Source: Linum tenue (Eukaryota > Streptophyta > Magnoliopsida > Malpighiales > Linaceae). From it: 64,000 nucleotides of DNA. The position numbers and the translations under genes were made by a program. The stretch spans positions 12,732,150 to 12,796,149 of the forward strand of contig CAMGYJ010000004.1 of NCBI GenBank assembly GCA_946122785.1, read 5' to 3'. Under the pieces are notes generated by a model, which did no database searches, was not told where the DNA came from, and worked only from the letters and a program-made list of their open reading frames with translations. Shown in pieces: positions 11,451 to 22,255 of the stretch; position 1 is the first letter of the stretch; each line of letters opens with the position of its first letter.

Positions 11451-11925
11451 CACCCAAATAAATATTCCAACCGATACAAAGCACCCCCCCACACTTAAGC
11501 ACGACATTGCCCTCAATGGAGGAGAGGGAAAGAGAAGGGGAACGATGTTACCGGATTGGAACACTGCTGGGGGACTGGAAGTGGACCAGTCAGCGAGAAA
11601 CAAACGGGAGAGTGGACAATGCTGCACAAATCGAACACCAGAAACACACTAGCACACTGTGCGTTAGGGATAAGTGTTAGCCCAGACGGCACACAAACCA
11701 CAAAGGAAAACCAAAAACAAAAACAAACGACACTAAGTCCAAGCTCCGCACACATGGAGCAAACACACAAGAGTCTAAAACGAAAAAGAAAACACACTGA
11801 GACGGGCAACGAGTACAGCCTACTCGTCGCCAAGATCGTCGAGGTCGATGTCGTTCATGAACGCGTCATCATCAGCAGCACCATCATCACCATCATCACC
11901 GTCAGCTGGGGCATGTGGAGGGGAG

Positions 11926-13202
11926 TCATCCCAGGGAGTCCTCCAGACAGGTGGCTCGCCCGGGAGCAGCTGGAGCAAGTGCTGCTGAACCTCCTGCATG
12001 CGCCGTGAACGGCGCTTCTCCCGCTCGATGGGCGAGAGTCACGCCCTGCTGAGTCTGGATCATGTTCAGCCGCTCGTCATAAGCATCCATCCTGTTCCGG
12101 TACTCGGCCTGGTCTGCCGCGTACTGCTGATGGAACTGCATCTGCTGGTCGAGGATCAGCTGGTTCTGGATCCTCAGCTGCTCGAACTGATGGGCGAAGT
12201 AATCCTGGCCCTGGAAAGCGGAGCTGCTACCCCCGTAATGGAAGTCAGTCTGTGGTGGATCATCAGCAGCAGCAGCATCCACCTCCTCGGGATCCACCTC
12301 ATCAGCAGCCTCCTCCTCCTGGCCCTCTGGCTGGGCCTCTGGTACGGGCTCCGCGGGGATCGGAGGTTCCGGAAACCCATCGACCCATTGAACACCGTTC
12401 CTCTCCCGCAACAGCAGCATCTTCCCGATCGTCTTGCTGCCAAAGATGAGGGTGTCCCCCTCCTCGGTGCACCCCTGCAGTGAAAGGCCAAAGAAGGTGG
12501 CCAGGCGGGTGATGAGGGGGCGCAGTGGAGGCTCTTCAGCTCTGTAGCAGTCTTCTCGAAGGTCTTGGCCACCACCGAACCCAGGTGGAGAGGATGGTGG
12601 CGCTGGCGGATCGAATGGAGGAGGTACAGGGTCCTCTTCGTGATGGCGCCGGCGCTTTCAGCTGCAGGAGTGTAAGACTTCGCCAGCAGGTGGTGGAGAA
12701 GTCGGTTGTCGATCTGCAGGGTAGATGCCTTCGTCCTCCCGGACCGGAAGGGACGCGTCTGGCCTGGCCGAGCCAGGCTGGTGTACAGCCTCCCGAAGTC
12801 CACCTCCGGTGGCTCATTGACCTCGGTGATGTAGTCCTGACGGTCGTCGAGGTCGAGGTCAAGAGCCTCGGCCAGCTCGTGGTAGCTCATGGACCGGGGA
12901 CACCGCCCAGCCTGAATTTGACGGCTGTACTGTCCTGCCAATTGGTCGTGGAATTGTGCTTGAAGGTCGTGTAGAACTCCCACACGGGCTCGTAGTAGAC
13001 CTTCTCGCAGAGGATGAGCAGACGGCGCCATGCGGTGTTGGCTACGGCGGCGGAGAGTTGCTCGTAGCAGTGTAATTGCCGAAACTCCCGTTTGGACCAG
13101 CAATGGTGTGACCCAAACGGGGTTTCCGCGACCTCCCTGAAGCGCTCTGCGGTGGGCCCCTCCTTAGATCCCGGATGAACGGGTGCTGGAGATTAGGTTT
13201 CG
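11926..13202 (-). pseudogene. Athila-type extra ORF, frameshifted
   Basis: Several minus-strand frames join end to end: 13042-13392, parts of 12174-13103, then 11926-12420. The middle contains a FRLGG-like segment and a SMSYHELAEALDLDLDD stretch. The last part is Glu/Asp- and Gln-rich with a coiled-coil-like FEQLRIQNQLILDQQMQFHQ segment. This layout resembles the long third ORF after pol in Athila elements (putative plant transposon protein). A likely start is the ATG near 13202. Frameshifts near 12900 and 12450 break it. Function unknown. Confidence 0.55.
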
Positions 13203-14035
13203 CCATTGCCCTGCAAAACAACAACCCAAAGTGGAACCAAAAGAGCCAAAGAAAAAGGTCAAGCACACCCCCACACTTAAGAACAGAAAACAGCCTAACC
13301 ATGGTTTCATCCATAGTTCGGGGGTCAAAAACTCGATAAATCAAGCATAATCTGGGTGGGGGTGCACATTCACAAGAAAATAGGCAACTCAAGGTTCACA
13401 TCCATAGCAAATACACCTCAAACTACATCATTAAGGGCCCCAACCGGTGGCCACAACATGGCATGGAAAACAGGCATTTCATCGAACACCTTGTGTGCAC
13501 TACTAAGTTAAACATGAAATTGGCCAAATTCTTGCACACAAGGGCTCAAACAAGCAAAGGGGACTTTGCCCAACACAATTCATTCACATCCCATGCATTC
13601 CCCTCAATCATTTTCACAAAAATCAATGATTCAATAAGGTTCTCTAACATACACCCTACACACTCAATTCTCCACAATTAACATAGTTAGGGGCAAAATC
13701 AAACCTGGAGACTCAAGTAGAGGTGTAGGGGATGATGAGGGGAAGACAATGGAAGCGACGAAACGCCGAAAAACTGGCCGGAATGCCAGTCGGAGTCTCG
13801 CCGGAGTCTCGCCGGAAATCGCCTCCGGCGACTAAAACGTCGCCCAAACTCGCTCAAAATCGAGGGATAGGCCGCTTTGGGTGTAGAAAGAGTGGGTTTG
13901 TGGTTGGTTTGGTGAAAAAATGACCCAAAGTGGCCGAAAAAATCGAAAAAGGGTGGTTTTGTCGCGGTTTTCCGGCGAGGGCAGAGGATTCCGGCGAGAT
14001 TTTTGGATTTCTGACCAGAATGGCCGTGCAGGCCA
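13203..14035 (-). other. Leader between internal palindrome array and extra ORF
   Basis: Non-coding on the minus strand apart from chance frames. It includes CCCCCACACTTAAG (about 13268-13281), a motif repeated elsewhere in the element, and a GC-rich part with repeated CGCCGGAGTCTCG. It could be a transcript leader if the TATA-like site at 14036 is used. Confidence 0.45.
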
Positions 14036-14043
14036 TTTATATA
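14036..14043 (-). promoter_or_regulatory. TATA-like box beside internal palindrome array
   Basis: The minus strand reads CCTATATAAATGGCC. It lies immediately past five palindrome modules and about 830 nt upstream of the first ATG of the extra ORF. An internal promoter is a reasonable but untested reading. Confidence 0.45.
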
Positions 14044-14375
14044 GGCCGTGCCTCGGCCGCACGGGCAGGCACGCACGGCCGTGCACGGCTTGCTTTTGCC
14101 CGTGCAGGCCGACACGGCCTGGCCGAGGATCGCACGGCCGTGCACTGGCACATTTGGCCGTGCCATAATTACCGAGAGCGCGCACGGCCAAGGGGGAATA
14201 CCCGCATGGCCGTGCGAGGCAATTGGATGCCCGTGCGAGACGCACGGCCAGGCCAGGCTGAGCGCACGGCCGTGCAATGTGCACTTTTGGCCGTGCGCTT
14301 TTTACCGAGAGCTCGCACGGCCAAGGGGGGATATCCGCACGGCCGTGCAACTTGAGGACCTGGCCGTGCGACATT
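14040..14375. repeat. Internal palindrome array GCACGGCCGTGC
   Basis: Five dyads lie at 14073-14084, 14132-14143, 14204-14215 (GCATGGCCGTGC, one mismatch), 14264-14275 and 14337-14348. Centre spacings alternate 59, 72, 60 and 73 bp, so the true repeat is about 132 bp with two dyads. Half-sites GCACGGCC and GGCCGTGC flank each dyad, as in the LTR arrays. It lies between the pol remnant and the extra ORF. Confidence 0.88.
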
Positions 14376-14493
14376 CTGGAGCCCCGAAATCAACCTGTTT
14401 TCACTCAAAAACGACACTTGACTCTGGATCAACGTCTCAAGACTTAAAAACACACAAAATCAAAGGAAAAGGAGTAAGAAAATGCAAACCTCG

Positions 14494-14511
14494 GTGGGAT
14501 TGCCTCCCCAC
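14494..14511. other. Small stem-loop just 3' of pol remnant
   Basis: GTGGG-ATTGCCTC-CCCAC, followed by AAGCGCTTC. The tandem element has GTTGGG-TTGCCT-CCCAAC plus the same AAGCGCTTC at the same place relative to its stop codon (39979-39996). Both arms differ in a way that keeps pairing. Confidence 0.7.
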
Positions 14512-14555
14512 AAGCGCTTCTTTACCGTCTTTTAGCTGGACGCCAGTATGGATGC

Positions 14556-15125
14556 TCAGGGAAGTGTAGGATCAGGTGCCTTCAAGAGCGGATCCACATC
14601 GCTCTTGAGGTACAGCTTCAAATGGTGGCCATGTACGCGACGAATGTGGCCACCTGCATTTGCCAGCTCGACTTGGCCATCCGGCAAGATGCAAGCGAGT
14701 GAATACTCGGATGGCCAAGGTGGGGGCGGGACCAGCTCATAGTGGTCTCCGGCTTTCTTTCGAGCAGGCTTAGCTGCCTGCAGTTTCGGCCGCCACTCCT
14801 CCTTGATCTGTTCTTTTGATGATGGAGTGGTCCGGAGTGGCGGCGAAGGTGTGGGAGGCGGGTCCTGCAAAATAGGCAGCACAGAAGGATACACGACAGA
14901 CTCGTGCTCCTGGTGAGATACAGCATGCAGAGGTAACGAAGCAGGTATAGTGTCAGCAACAGAAAACGTTATTCGCTCCTCGCCATCCCTCAAAACTAAG
15001 GTCCCATCATGCACATCTATGAGAGCCTTGGCGGTGGCCAGGAAAGGCCTTCCCAGTATAAGAGGCACTTCTGTGTCCTCACTGATGTAGGATAACAAAA
15101 TCCACAGGATATGTGAATTTGCCAA
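14556..15125 (-). pseudogene. Protease end fused to integrase-like tail
   Basis: The reading starts within the C-terminal part of the aspartic protease (VPLILGRPFLAT) and passes through a proline-rich linker. It ends with a GHIRRVHGHHLKLYL segment resembling the extreme end of gypsy integrases. Reverse transcriptase, RNase H and the catalytic integrase domain would normally lie between these. They are missing without an obvious scar, so the element cannot copy itself. Confidence 0.6.
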
Positions 15126-15146
15126 CCTTAACCAGAAGGTCTTCCA

Positions 15147-15520
15147 CTATGCCTTAGGATGCACTACAGATCTGTCAGCTAATTGAAGGGTCATCCTAGT
15201 AGCACGGGGTTCGCCTAGGCCTAGTTTCTTGAACAGTTGATATGGCATAACATTGATACTAGCACCTAAATCCGCCAAGGACTTCTCTACATGCAATTTA
15301 TCAATAGAGCATGGGATAGTAAAACTACCTGGGTCCTTTTCTTCTGCGGAAGCTTGTTCTGCAGAATAGCCGAGCACTCCTCGCTGAGCTCCACAGTGGC
15401 CAGCTCACTCAGCTTCTGCTTCTTTGAGAGAAGCTCTTTTAGAAACTTCGCATACTTCGGCATTTGCGAGAGTGCCTCCGGGAAGGGCACTTGGACATTC
15501 AGCTGCTTCAGCATTGCCAT
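15147..15520 (-). pseudogene. Athila-like protease region
   Basis: Two overlapping minus-strand frames. The first (15287-15520) gives the LKELLSKKQKL and LSEECSAILQNKLPQK segments that precede protease in Athila polyproteins. The second (15147-15377) gives the active-site region LADLGASINVMP, where DLGAS corresponds to the D-S/T-G-A core with L in place of T/S, as is common in this lineage. A frameshift near 15330 separates them. Confidence 0.7.
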
Positions 15521-15575
15521 GAATTTGGCAAACTCAGCAACCGAGTAGGAAAGGGAAGCTGCGGTACATACTCCT

Positions 15576-17223
15576 TCACCACTGGTTGCGGTTTAGGAGC
15601 AGGCACCTCAACCTCCTTCTCCATTTCTTCCTGATTAGCTGGAAGTGCTGAAACAGGGGTCTCTCTTCCGGTTCCCGAGCAGGGGGATCAACAGTCATCT
15701 TGCCACTCCTGGTCATGATGGCATTGCAGCGCTCATCCGGGGTCGGCGGGTGAGGGATGGTCTGCCCTGGCAGAGTACCAGGAGCCCGTTGAGCCACTGC
15801 CTGGGCCACGCTCCCCAGCTGGGTCTGGATATCCTGCAAAACAGCCTGCGTGTTCCTCTGACCAGCTTCAAGAGCCAGGAATTTACCCGAGGCCTTCTCC
15901 ATGAACTGCTCAAAGGTGTTGAATTTCTGAGCACTAACACTGGCGAGAGAACCCACCAAGTCCCGCAGTTCAGCCATCTGATCATTCTGCACTGGGGCAG
16001 CAGGGGCTGTACCTGGCTGCTGGAATTGCCCCTGTCTGGGCTGATATGGTGGCCGCTGGAAGCCTGGTGGTCCCTGGGGACTGGTGGTCTGGATTTGGCC
16101 CAGCCCAGGAGAAGTTAGGATGCTGGCGCCACCCCTCATTGTACGTGTTGCTGTAGGGGTCATTGCGCCTGACATTATTGATGAAGTTCACCTGCTCCTG
16201 GGGTGTGGTTGATTCCTTCATCGCCTGGCAGTCTTCCACCGTGTGATGGGTGCTTCGCACCATTGGCAGAGCATCGCCTGCTGCTGCCCGGTCCCTGGAA
16301 TCATCCTGAACGATCGATAGCTGAGACCAGCTTCGATACTACCTGCACCAAATCAAGGGATGGGCTCCCACAGAATGTACACCTCGGCTGGGTGCTCTCC
16401 TCCTCCTGGCAGTGCCCCAATCATAACCATTCTCCGCCATCTCTTCAAAGAGTTGATTCAGCTGTGGCGGGGTTTTGGTCAGCATGTTCCCGCCACAAAC
16501 CGAATCAATCAGCTGCTTGTCCTCCGGGAAGAGGGCGTGATAGAAGGTGCCCACCTTGAATGCATCATTGAAACCATGATTGGGACACCTGAGAAAGAGG
16601 CTGTTGTACCTCTCCCATGCATCCCTGATGGTCTCATCCTCATCCTGAGCAAAATGTGTAATTTGCTTCTGCAGTCAGCTGTCTTGGATGGAGGATGGTA
16701 GCGGGTGAGGAACTTGTCCGCCAGGTTGGCGAACGTGGTGATGGAGCCCGGAGGTCGAGTGTCTAGCCACTCCTTGGCCTGCCCCTCCAGAGTGAAGGGA
16801 AGTACCTCAGCTGGATGGCATCTGCTGGTACCCCATTGATCTTGATTCCATCGATGAGCTCGTGGAATCGCCTGAGATGTGATCGAGGGCACTCTCCCTC
16901 CTTACCACGGAACACCACTGAACCGCGCAGCATGGTGATCACTGAGGTGCTCACCTCAAAGTTGTTGGCTGGGACATGAGGGTGTTGAATGGTGACCTCA
17001 TGTCTGCAGCCCTAGCGGTCCAGTAGGATCCCATGGTCTGCTCCTCCGGGATCACATCACGGTTCTCTGGATCAGCCATCTCGCCTTCTTCTTCTTCTAA
17101 CTGCAGCTGTGATAGCTCCTCCTCCGCAGCCAGTCGTGCCTTTAGAGCCCGCTTGAAGTTCCTGCAAGTTCGTTCAAGCTCCTGGTCTAACGGTAGTAGA
17201 TCTCCCGACTGGCTACGGGTCAT
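15576..17223 (-). pseudogene. Athila-like gag, frameshifted
   Basis: Gag reads from about 17223 (MTRSQSGDLLP) downward, with frame changes near 16950, 16770, 16550 and 16260. Recognisable parts are the glutamate-rich N-terminus, a LRRFHELIDGIKINGVPADAIQLRYFP capsid-like stretch (about 16780-16880), the TVEDCQAM zinc-knuckle remnant near 16235 and a proline/glutamine-rich tail (15600-16150). It would form the particle that packages element RNA. The frameshifts make the present copy non-functional. Confidence 0.7.
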
Positions 17224-17340
17224 GCACTACCTGCACACAGTCAGCAGAAACAACCCGTGAAGGCACACAGGTGGAAAGAAAAATGCAATAAGAAAAAAGC
17301 TAGAGTAACAAATTCTCACGTTTCCCAATAACCTAGAGGG

Positions 17341-17358
17341 TCCCCGGCAACGGCGCCA
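17341..17358 (-). other. Primer-binding site matching tRNA-Asp
   Basis: The plus strand reads TCCCCGGCAACGGCGCCA. This equals the 3' end of plant tRNA-Asp including CCA, so the minus-strand RNA would pair with that tRNA. It lies six bases from the 5' LTR. tRNA-Asp priming is known for Athila elements. Confidence 0.85.
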
Positions 17359-17364
17359 AAAACT

Positions 17365-18708
17365 TGACGCCAAAACACAACACCAAACGGCGACCAAGTG
17401 TAATCGCAGTCCGGGAATGCAGTAACAGGCAAGTTATATTATCAACCCGGGGTCTAGATCTACTGCTTACTCCGTGATTCTCTATTATCTAGCAAACTAG
17501 TTCGAGTGATTGTTGTTAAAAGTAAAAGCAACAAGAAAGCAGTAAATTGTTCGGTTTTCAAAGCAGGCAAGAGTCACTCGGGATTGAGTCCCCCTAGCCC
17601 CTTAGTTAGGTTCAATTGTAATTCCCTGGGTTGATTTACTGTTGATTAGACTGCGGAAGATCCGACAGTAGCTTGGAATCTCTTAAGCTGACCAAGCCCT
17701 CTCAGTCTAACTACCCGGCAGACGACTAGTCTTCACCGGGATAGAAAGCTGAGGCTATGAACACAGAACTCCACTACTGGAATTGAACCAGTACAAAGCA
17801 GTAAACTGGCTAACTCTCGTATAGCCAATCTCCTACTATCGAATGAAAGGCTCTAACAACCTAATCAGATTCTATCTATCTCAGGTTGCAGCAGAAATTG
17901 AGAAAAGCTGATCAGACTCAATCAATTCAATAAACATGCGTCATTCGATTAAAATCAAACAGTAATATCATCCCAAGTCATTACAATCAAATCCCTAACA
18001 CAAGGAACTAGGGTTCTTCATACCCAAGTGAGAGAAGGGTTCTACTCCATAGAGAGAGAAGAGAAAACAAGAATTGGATTAGTCATACTCATAACGATGA
18101 GGAAAATCTGCTCCGGGACGATGATTTCCACTCCTATGACGATCTCCAAGCTCGATTCGATGAAATCCAGCTCTAAGACAGCTTCTAGGATGTGTTCTTC
18201 GCACTTTCTCTCTCTAGGGCTCTGTTTTTGCTCTGAAAACACGATTCTCCCACTTTTGGCTCGGAATAGGCTCTAAAACCAGGATTTCCCGACTCGCACG
18301 GCCAGGGTGCACGGCCGTGCTGATCACCCCCTTGGCCGTCAACTCAAAACGCAGCGTGTCGTTTAGTTCGATCTAAGGCTTCTCGCACGGCCAGGGTTGC
18401 ACCTTGCACGCCGTGCAATTTCCATGGCTTGCCCGTGCGTGGCCTCGGCAAAAAGCGCACGGCCATCTTGCTCACGTGCACGGCCGTGCGGTGCCAGGGT
18501 CTGCCCGTGCAGCTTCCTTGAAATCCGCCATTCGTCCGATCTTCGTCCAATCGACCCCAGACTCGCTCCCAAGCCTTCATTCACGTACTAGGACCTGAAA
18601 TGTCACAAACAAGCACAACCTAGCGTGAAATCGGCCTAAAACACGAGAATCAACACCTCAAACGGTGTAAGAACGAGGGTAAAAACATGTGTAAATGACG
18701 GTCTATCA
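17365..18708 (-). repeat. 5' LTR of Athila-like element
   Basis: Near copy of 5468-6821, with a three-module palindrome array (about 18297-18510). It ends GTCTATCA, followed directly by the target duplication CCTCC. Confidence 0.9.
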
Positions 18709-18713
18709 CCTCC

Positions 18714-20293
18714 CTATCAATCTCTTGTACACTTCTGGATTGGCCAAGGGCTCTCCCTGCTTAGCTGTTAGCTTCACCTTGTAATCTATAGGTGCTAGGC
18801 AATCCTTAGCATCCATATAACCTGTATCTACTAGCAGTTATAAGCAATATTTCCTCTGATTAACATGTATGCCCTTATGATCCCTATAGACTTCCAGTCC
18901 AAGAAAATACTTTTAAGATTCCAAAATCTTTAATTTTAAACTCTCTTACAAGGAACAACTTCAACTGCTCTATGTCCCCTAAGGAACTCCCTGCAATTAA
19001 AATGTCATATACATAGACCAAGACCACCAGAACTCTGCCTTGTGTTCTTTTAACAAACATGGAGTAGTCAGAAGCTGTTTGAGAGAAACCATGTTTAAGT
19101 AAAGAACCTACTAGTTTAGCAAACCACTGCCTACTAGCTTGCTTTAAGCCATATAGTGATTTCTTCATTTTAAGTACCATTCTCTTATCTGGTAGTTCCA
19201 TACCTGGAGGAGGCTTCATGTACACTTCTTCATGTAAATCTCCATGGAGGAATGTGTTTGACACATCCATCTGGTTTATATGCCAGTCATTGGCTGTTGT
19301 GACTGCCAACAGAACCTTGAATGAGTTTATCTTGGCTACTGGGGAGAATGTATCTAGGAATTCTATCCCATAGATTTGAGTAAACCCCTTAGCTACAACC
19401 CTGGCTTTGTGCCTTCCAATGTTTCCATCATATCTGAGTTTCATGTTATACACCCACTTGCATCCTATTGCTCTTTTCCCGGGAGGATGAAAGGCTGGTT
19501 CCCAGGTTTGATTAGCCTCTAGTGCCTCTCTTTCCTCTCTCATAGCTTCTCTCCAGCAAAGTTCCATACCAGCTTCTTCATAGGTCTTAGGTTCCACAAC
19601 TGTCATCACATTCAGCACATATGTTTTGTGTACTGATGGCAAATGATCATAAGAAACATAGTTTGCTATAGCATATTTTTGTACAGCTCCCACCTTATAA
19701 TCCTTATGCCAAACAGGAGCACTTTTTATCCTATCAGACTTCCTCAACATTGGTTCAAGTTCTTCATCAACATCAGCTTGCTCAACTAGTTCATAAGGCT
19801 CCCCCTCAGAATGTGGTCCAGAAACCTCAGGAATGTCAAAGAATGGTTCTGGTATTGTAGCTGGACTAGGAAGAGAAGTGGAAGGAGGTGCTGAAGAAGT
19901 AGAAGGGTTAGAAGAGGAGGGTGATGAAGTAGAGGTGGATGGAATCACATTCTGTAATGGATAAGATGTTGAGGAAGGAGAGTAGGAAGTAGAAGGAGGA
20001 AAGACACCATCAACTAGAGTAGAGGGAGATGCACGTGTGGATGTTTGTTGAGGAGAAGAAGTGAGATGGAAGGGCAGAATAGTCTCATGGAAAACAACAT
20101 GTCTGGAGACAAAGAAATGATGGGTGTTGAGATCAAAGAGCTTAAAGCCTTTGGTACCAGTGGGGTAACCAAGGAAAATATATTGCCTGGCTCTAGGAGT
20201 AAATTTGGTTCTATCTCTAAGTAAGGTAGATGCATAACATAAGCTCCCAAATACCTTCAAATGAGACAAGTCTGGTGGTTTGTGATAAAGCAA
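18714..20293 (-). pseudogene. Copia integrase end and reverse transcriptase
   Basis: The long minus-strand reading (18884-20293) has the integrase-distal HLKVFGSLCYA segment and a serine/proline-rich linker (about residues 95-150). The copia RT follows: WREAMREEREALEANQTWE, CKWVYNMKLRYDG, VDVSNTFLHGDL-like and KKSLYGLKQASRQWF. The YVDD box reads YVYD (VLVYVYDILIAG), so a catalytic Asp is lost. The frame breaks near 18890 and continues toward YKRLIGR at the Athila junction. Confidence 0.85.
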
Positions 20294-21334
20294 TTCAAAA
20301 TGTGAAACGTTATCAGTGACTGGAGAAGGAAGTCTGTTAATGAGGTTAACAACATGGAGAATGCAGTCACTCCAAAACTGGAGAGGGAGCCCTGATTGAA
20401 ACCTATGAGCACGAGCTACATTGAGAATATACTGATGCTTCCTCTCTACACGAACATTCTGCTCAGGGGTCTCAACACAAGAAGTCTAATGTATAATTCC
20501 ATGAGTAGAATAAAAGTCAAGCATGTGAAATTCATTCCCCTGGTCACTTCTGATAACTTTGACAGCTTTGTCAAATTGTTTATGAACCATAACACAGAAA
20601 GACTTTAAAAGATCACTTGTTTCTTACTTGTGTTTCATTAAGAAGGTCCAAACACTTCAAGAGTAATCATCCACCAATATAAGAAAGTAGGAGTAGCCAT
20701 CATAAGACTTTACAGCAAGAGGTCCCCAAATGTCTACATAGACTAATTCAAAAAGAGACACAACTCTACTATCACTGTCTGGTAAAGGGAGTTTCCTTTG
20801 TTTAGCAAAATGACAAGTGGGACAATGAGAAATAGTAATCCTATTACAAACAATGACTTGCTTCTTCTTATCTCTATCAGGATGGCCTAGTCACCAATGT
20901 CAAAGATCACACTAGTGTGGTTCAAAGTTGTAGGTGGCTGCTACTTGGTGAGGTGGGATGACTGGAGGTGAGCTGGGCAATGAAATGAGATGGTAGAGGC
21001 CTTTAATTTGTCTTGCTAAACCAATCTGTCTCTTGGTGGTCAGGTCCTGAATATGACAAGAGTCAGATTCAAATGACAAGGAAAGGGGAAGGTCATGTGT
21101 TAACTTGCTTACAAAGATCAGATTGAAGGTAAAACTAGGGACAAGTAACAAATTCTGTAGGACCAGACCAGTTGGGGTTTTAACAGTTCCTATGTGGCTC
21201 ACTAGGATTCTGGTGCCATTAGGTAAGTGAACAAACTGATTGGAGATTGGTTTAGCATCTAAGAAGAAAGAAAGAGAGCATGTTATATGGTCTGAAGCTC
21301 CAGTGTCCAATATCCAGATGTGAGCTAATGCCAT
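20294..21334 (-). pseudogene. Copia protease, pre-integrase and broken integrase
   Basis: Frame 20912-21334 contains the protease active-site stretch ILDTGASDHIT, the VSKLTHD segment and the GLYHL pre-integrase motif. Downstream (20294-20911) integrase motifs appear only in fragments in shifting frames. It reads on from the gag tail at 21602-21840 and into the RT reading. Confidence 0.75.
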
Positions 21335-21601
21335 TAAATCATCTTGCAGGTAAGAAGATAAGATATATTTACCAACATAATTGGGAACTGGTGGAAGCTG
21401 CTATGATACAGAATAGGCTGTATGCTTGATTGAAGGATAAAGTGGTGGAGAAGGACTCATCCTGTCTAGATTCTGAAGCAGAAACTTAAGCTTATTAAGC
21501 TCATCATTTGTGAAGCTGATTGACCCTGGAGAGGAACTCTTGCTTTCAATACTATGGTTGTGCGTAGATGAGTTTGAATCACCACTGTGAGAATCATATT
21601 T

Positions 21602-21840
21602 TCAGTCAGGTTGTGAAACTGATCCAACAACTGGCCCTCCACCAGACATCCTTGCGACTTTGTTTTTCAACCTGTAGCATTCTTCCTTCAAATGACCATC
21701 TTTCTTGCAATATCTACAAAATTTGCCTCCTCTGTCTAGATCAGTAGTGTTCTTATTGTTCTTCTCCCCTTCATTATAGTTCGATCTCCGTGGTGCATTA
21801 ACATTGGCAGCTAGTGCAACTGATTGAATGCCTCGAAACC
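21602..21840 (-). pseudogene. Copia gag tail with zinc knuckle
   Basis: Contains CRYCKKDGHLKEEC, a CCHC nucleic-acid-binding knuckle, preceded by an Asn-rich basic stretch. The N-terminal gag and the 5' LTR are not found, so the copia copy is truncated where it meets the captured F-box-like sequence near 21840. Confidence 0.75.
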
Positions 21841-21844
21841 ATCT

Positions 21845-22045
21845 ATCCATTTTGGATTGTTGCAAGGAGTTGCTCTTACTCGGGTTCAGGACCGGCAGCA
21901 ATTGGGAATCGGAATTAGACCAAACATTATTGGTTTGTAATCCGATTACAGATCAGTGGATCGTCCTTCCTTTGCCCACTCAAAGTTGGTCGATGCCCGC
22001 GGGTAGCTGCTACGCAAGATTAGTATGTGAGCCCTGTAAACCGAC
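21845..22045 (+). pseudogene. F-box-associated domain fragment, captured
   Basis: The plus-strand frame gives KELLLLGF, then LLVCNPITDQWIVLP and a LVCEP segment. This matches the familiar pattern of plant F-box-associated proteins (a CNP-x-T-x-QW-x-LP core). Neither the F-box nor the rest of the domain is present. It sits inside the inverted ends of the third MULE and runs in the same frame into a C2H2 fragment, so capture by the MULE is likely. Confidence 0.55.
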
Positions 22046-22059
22046 TGCCCTGTATTCAA

Positions 22060-22255
22060 ACAAAAGATTCCACAGGCAGCGAGGGTCACATCTACTGCAC
22101 TCGCCGCTTCTCTACCTCCCAAGCACTCGGCGGCCACCAGAACGCACACAAGCGGGACAGTGCCGCCGCCCGCAGAAACCTCATCTGCCCCTCCGACGAC
22201 AACAACCGACGGTGGGTTATGCTGTCGGCGAGTATTGGTATTGGGGATTAGAAGA
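22060..22255 (+). pseudogene. C2H2 zinc-finger fragment with QALGGH motif, captured
   Basis: The frame contains CTRRFSTSQALGGHQNAHKR. The plant-specific QALGGH signature and second-half histidines are clear, but the first CxxC pair is damaged. Such fingers bind DNA in plant repressor-type transcription factors. Only one finger remains and it lies against the right inverted repeat of the third MULE. It reads as a captured fragment, not a working gene. Confidence 0.7.

Larger units (their letters stand above)
5468..18708 (-). mobile_element. Athila-like Ty3/gypsy element, non-autonomous
   Basis: Direct repeats of 1354 bp (5468-6821) and 1344 bp (17365-18708) begin TGAC and end TCTATCA. They are flanked by the 5-bp duplication CCTCC (5463-5467 and 18709-18713). 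Orientation is minus: the primer-binding site lies beside the right LTR and the polypurine tract beside the left. The coding region keeps gag, an aspartic protease and the tail of an integrase-like reading. Reverse transcriptase, RNase H and the integrase core are absent. A later reading resembles the extra ORF of Athila elements. The element interrupts a copia gene and is itself interrupted by a hAT and scrambled by an internal LTR duplication. Confidence 0.9.

Noticed and set aside
14040..14375. Regularly spaced palindromes resembling a CRISPR-like array
   Set aside because: The repeats are short imperfect dyads with half-sites inside a plant retrotransposon, and the 132-bp double repeat is tandem. 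There are no unique spacers.
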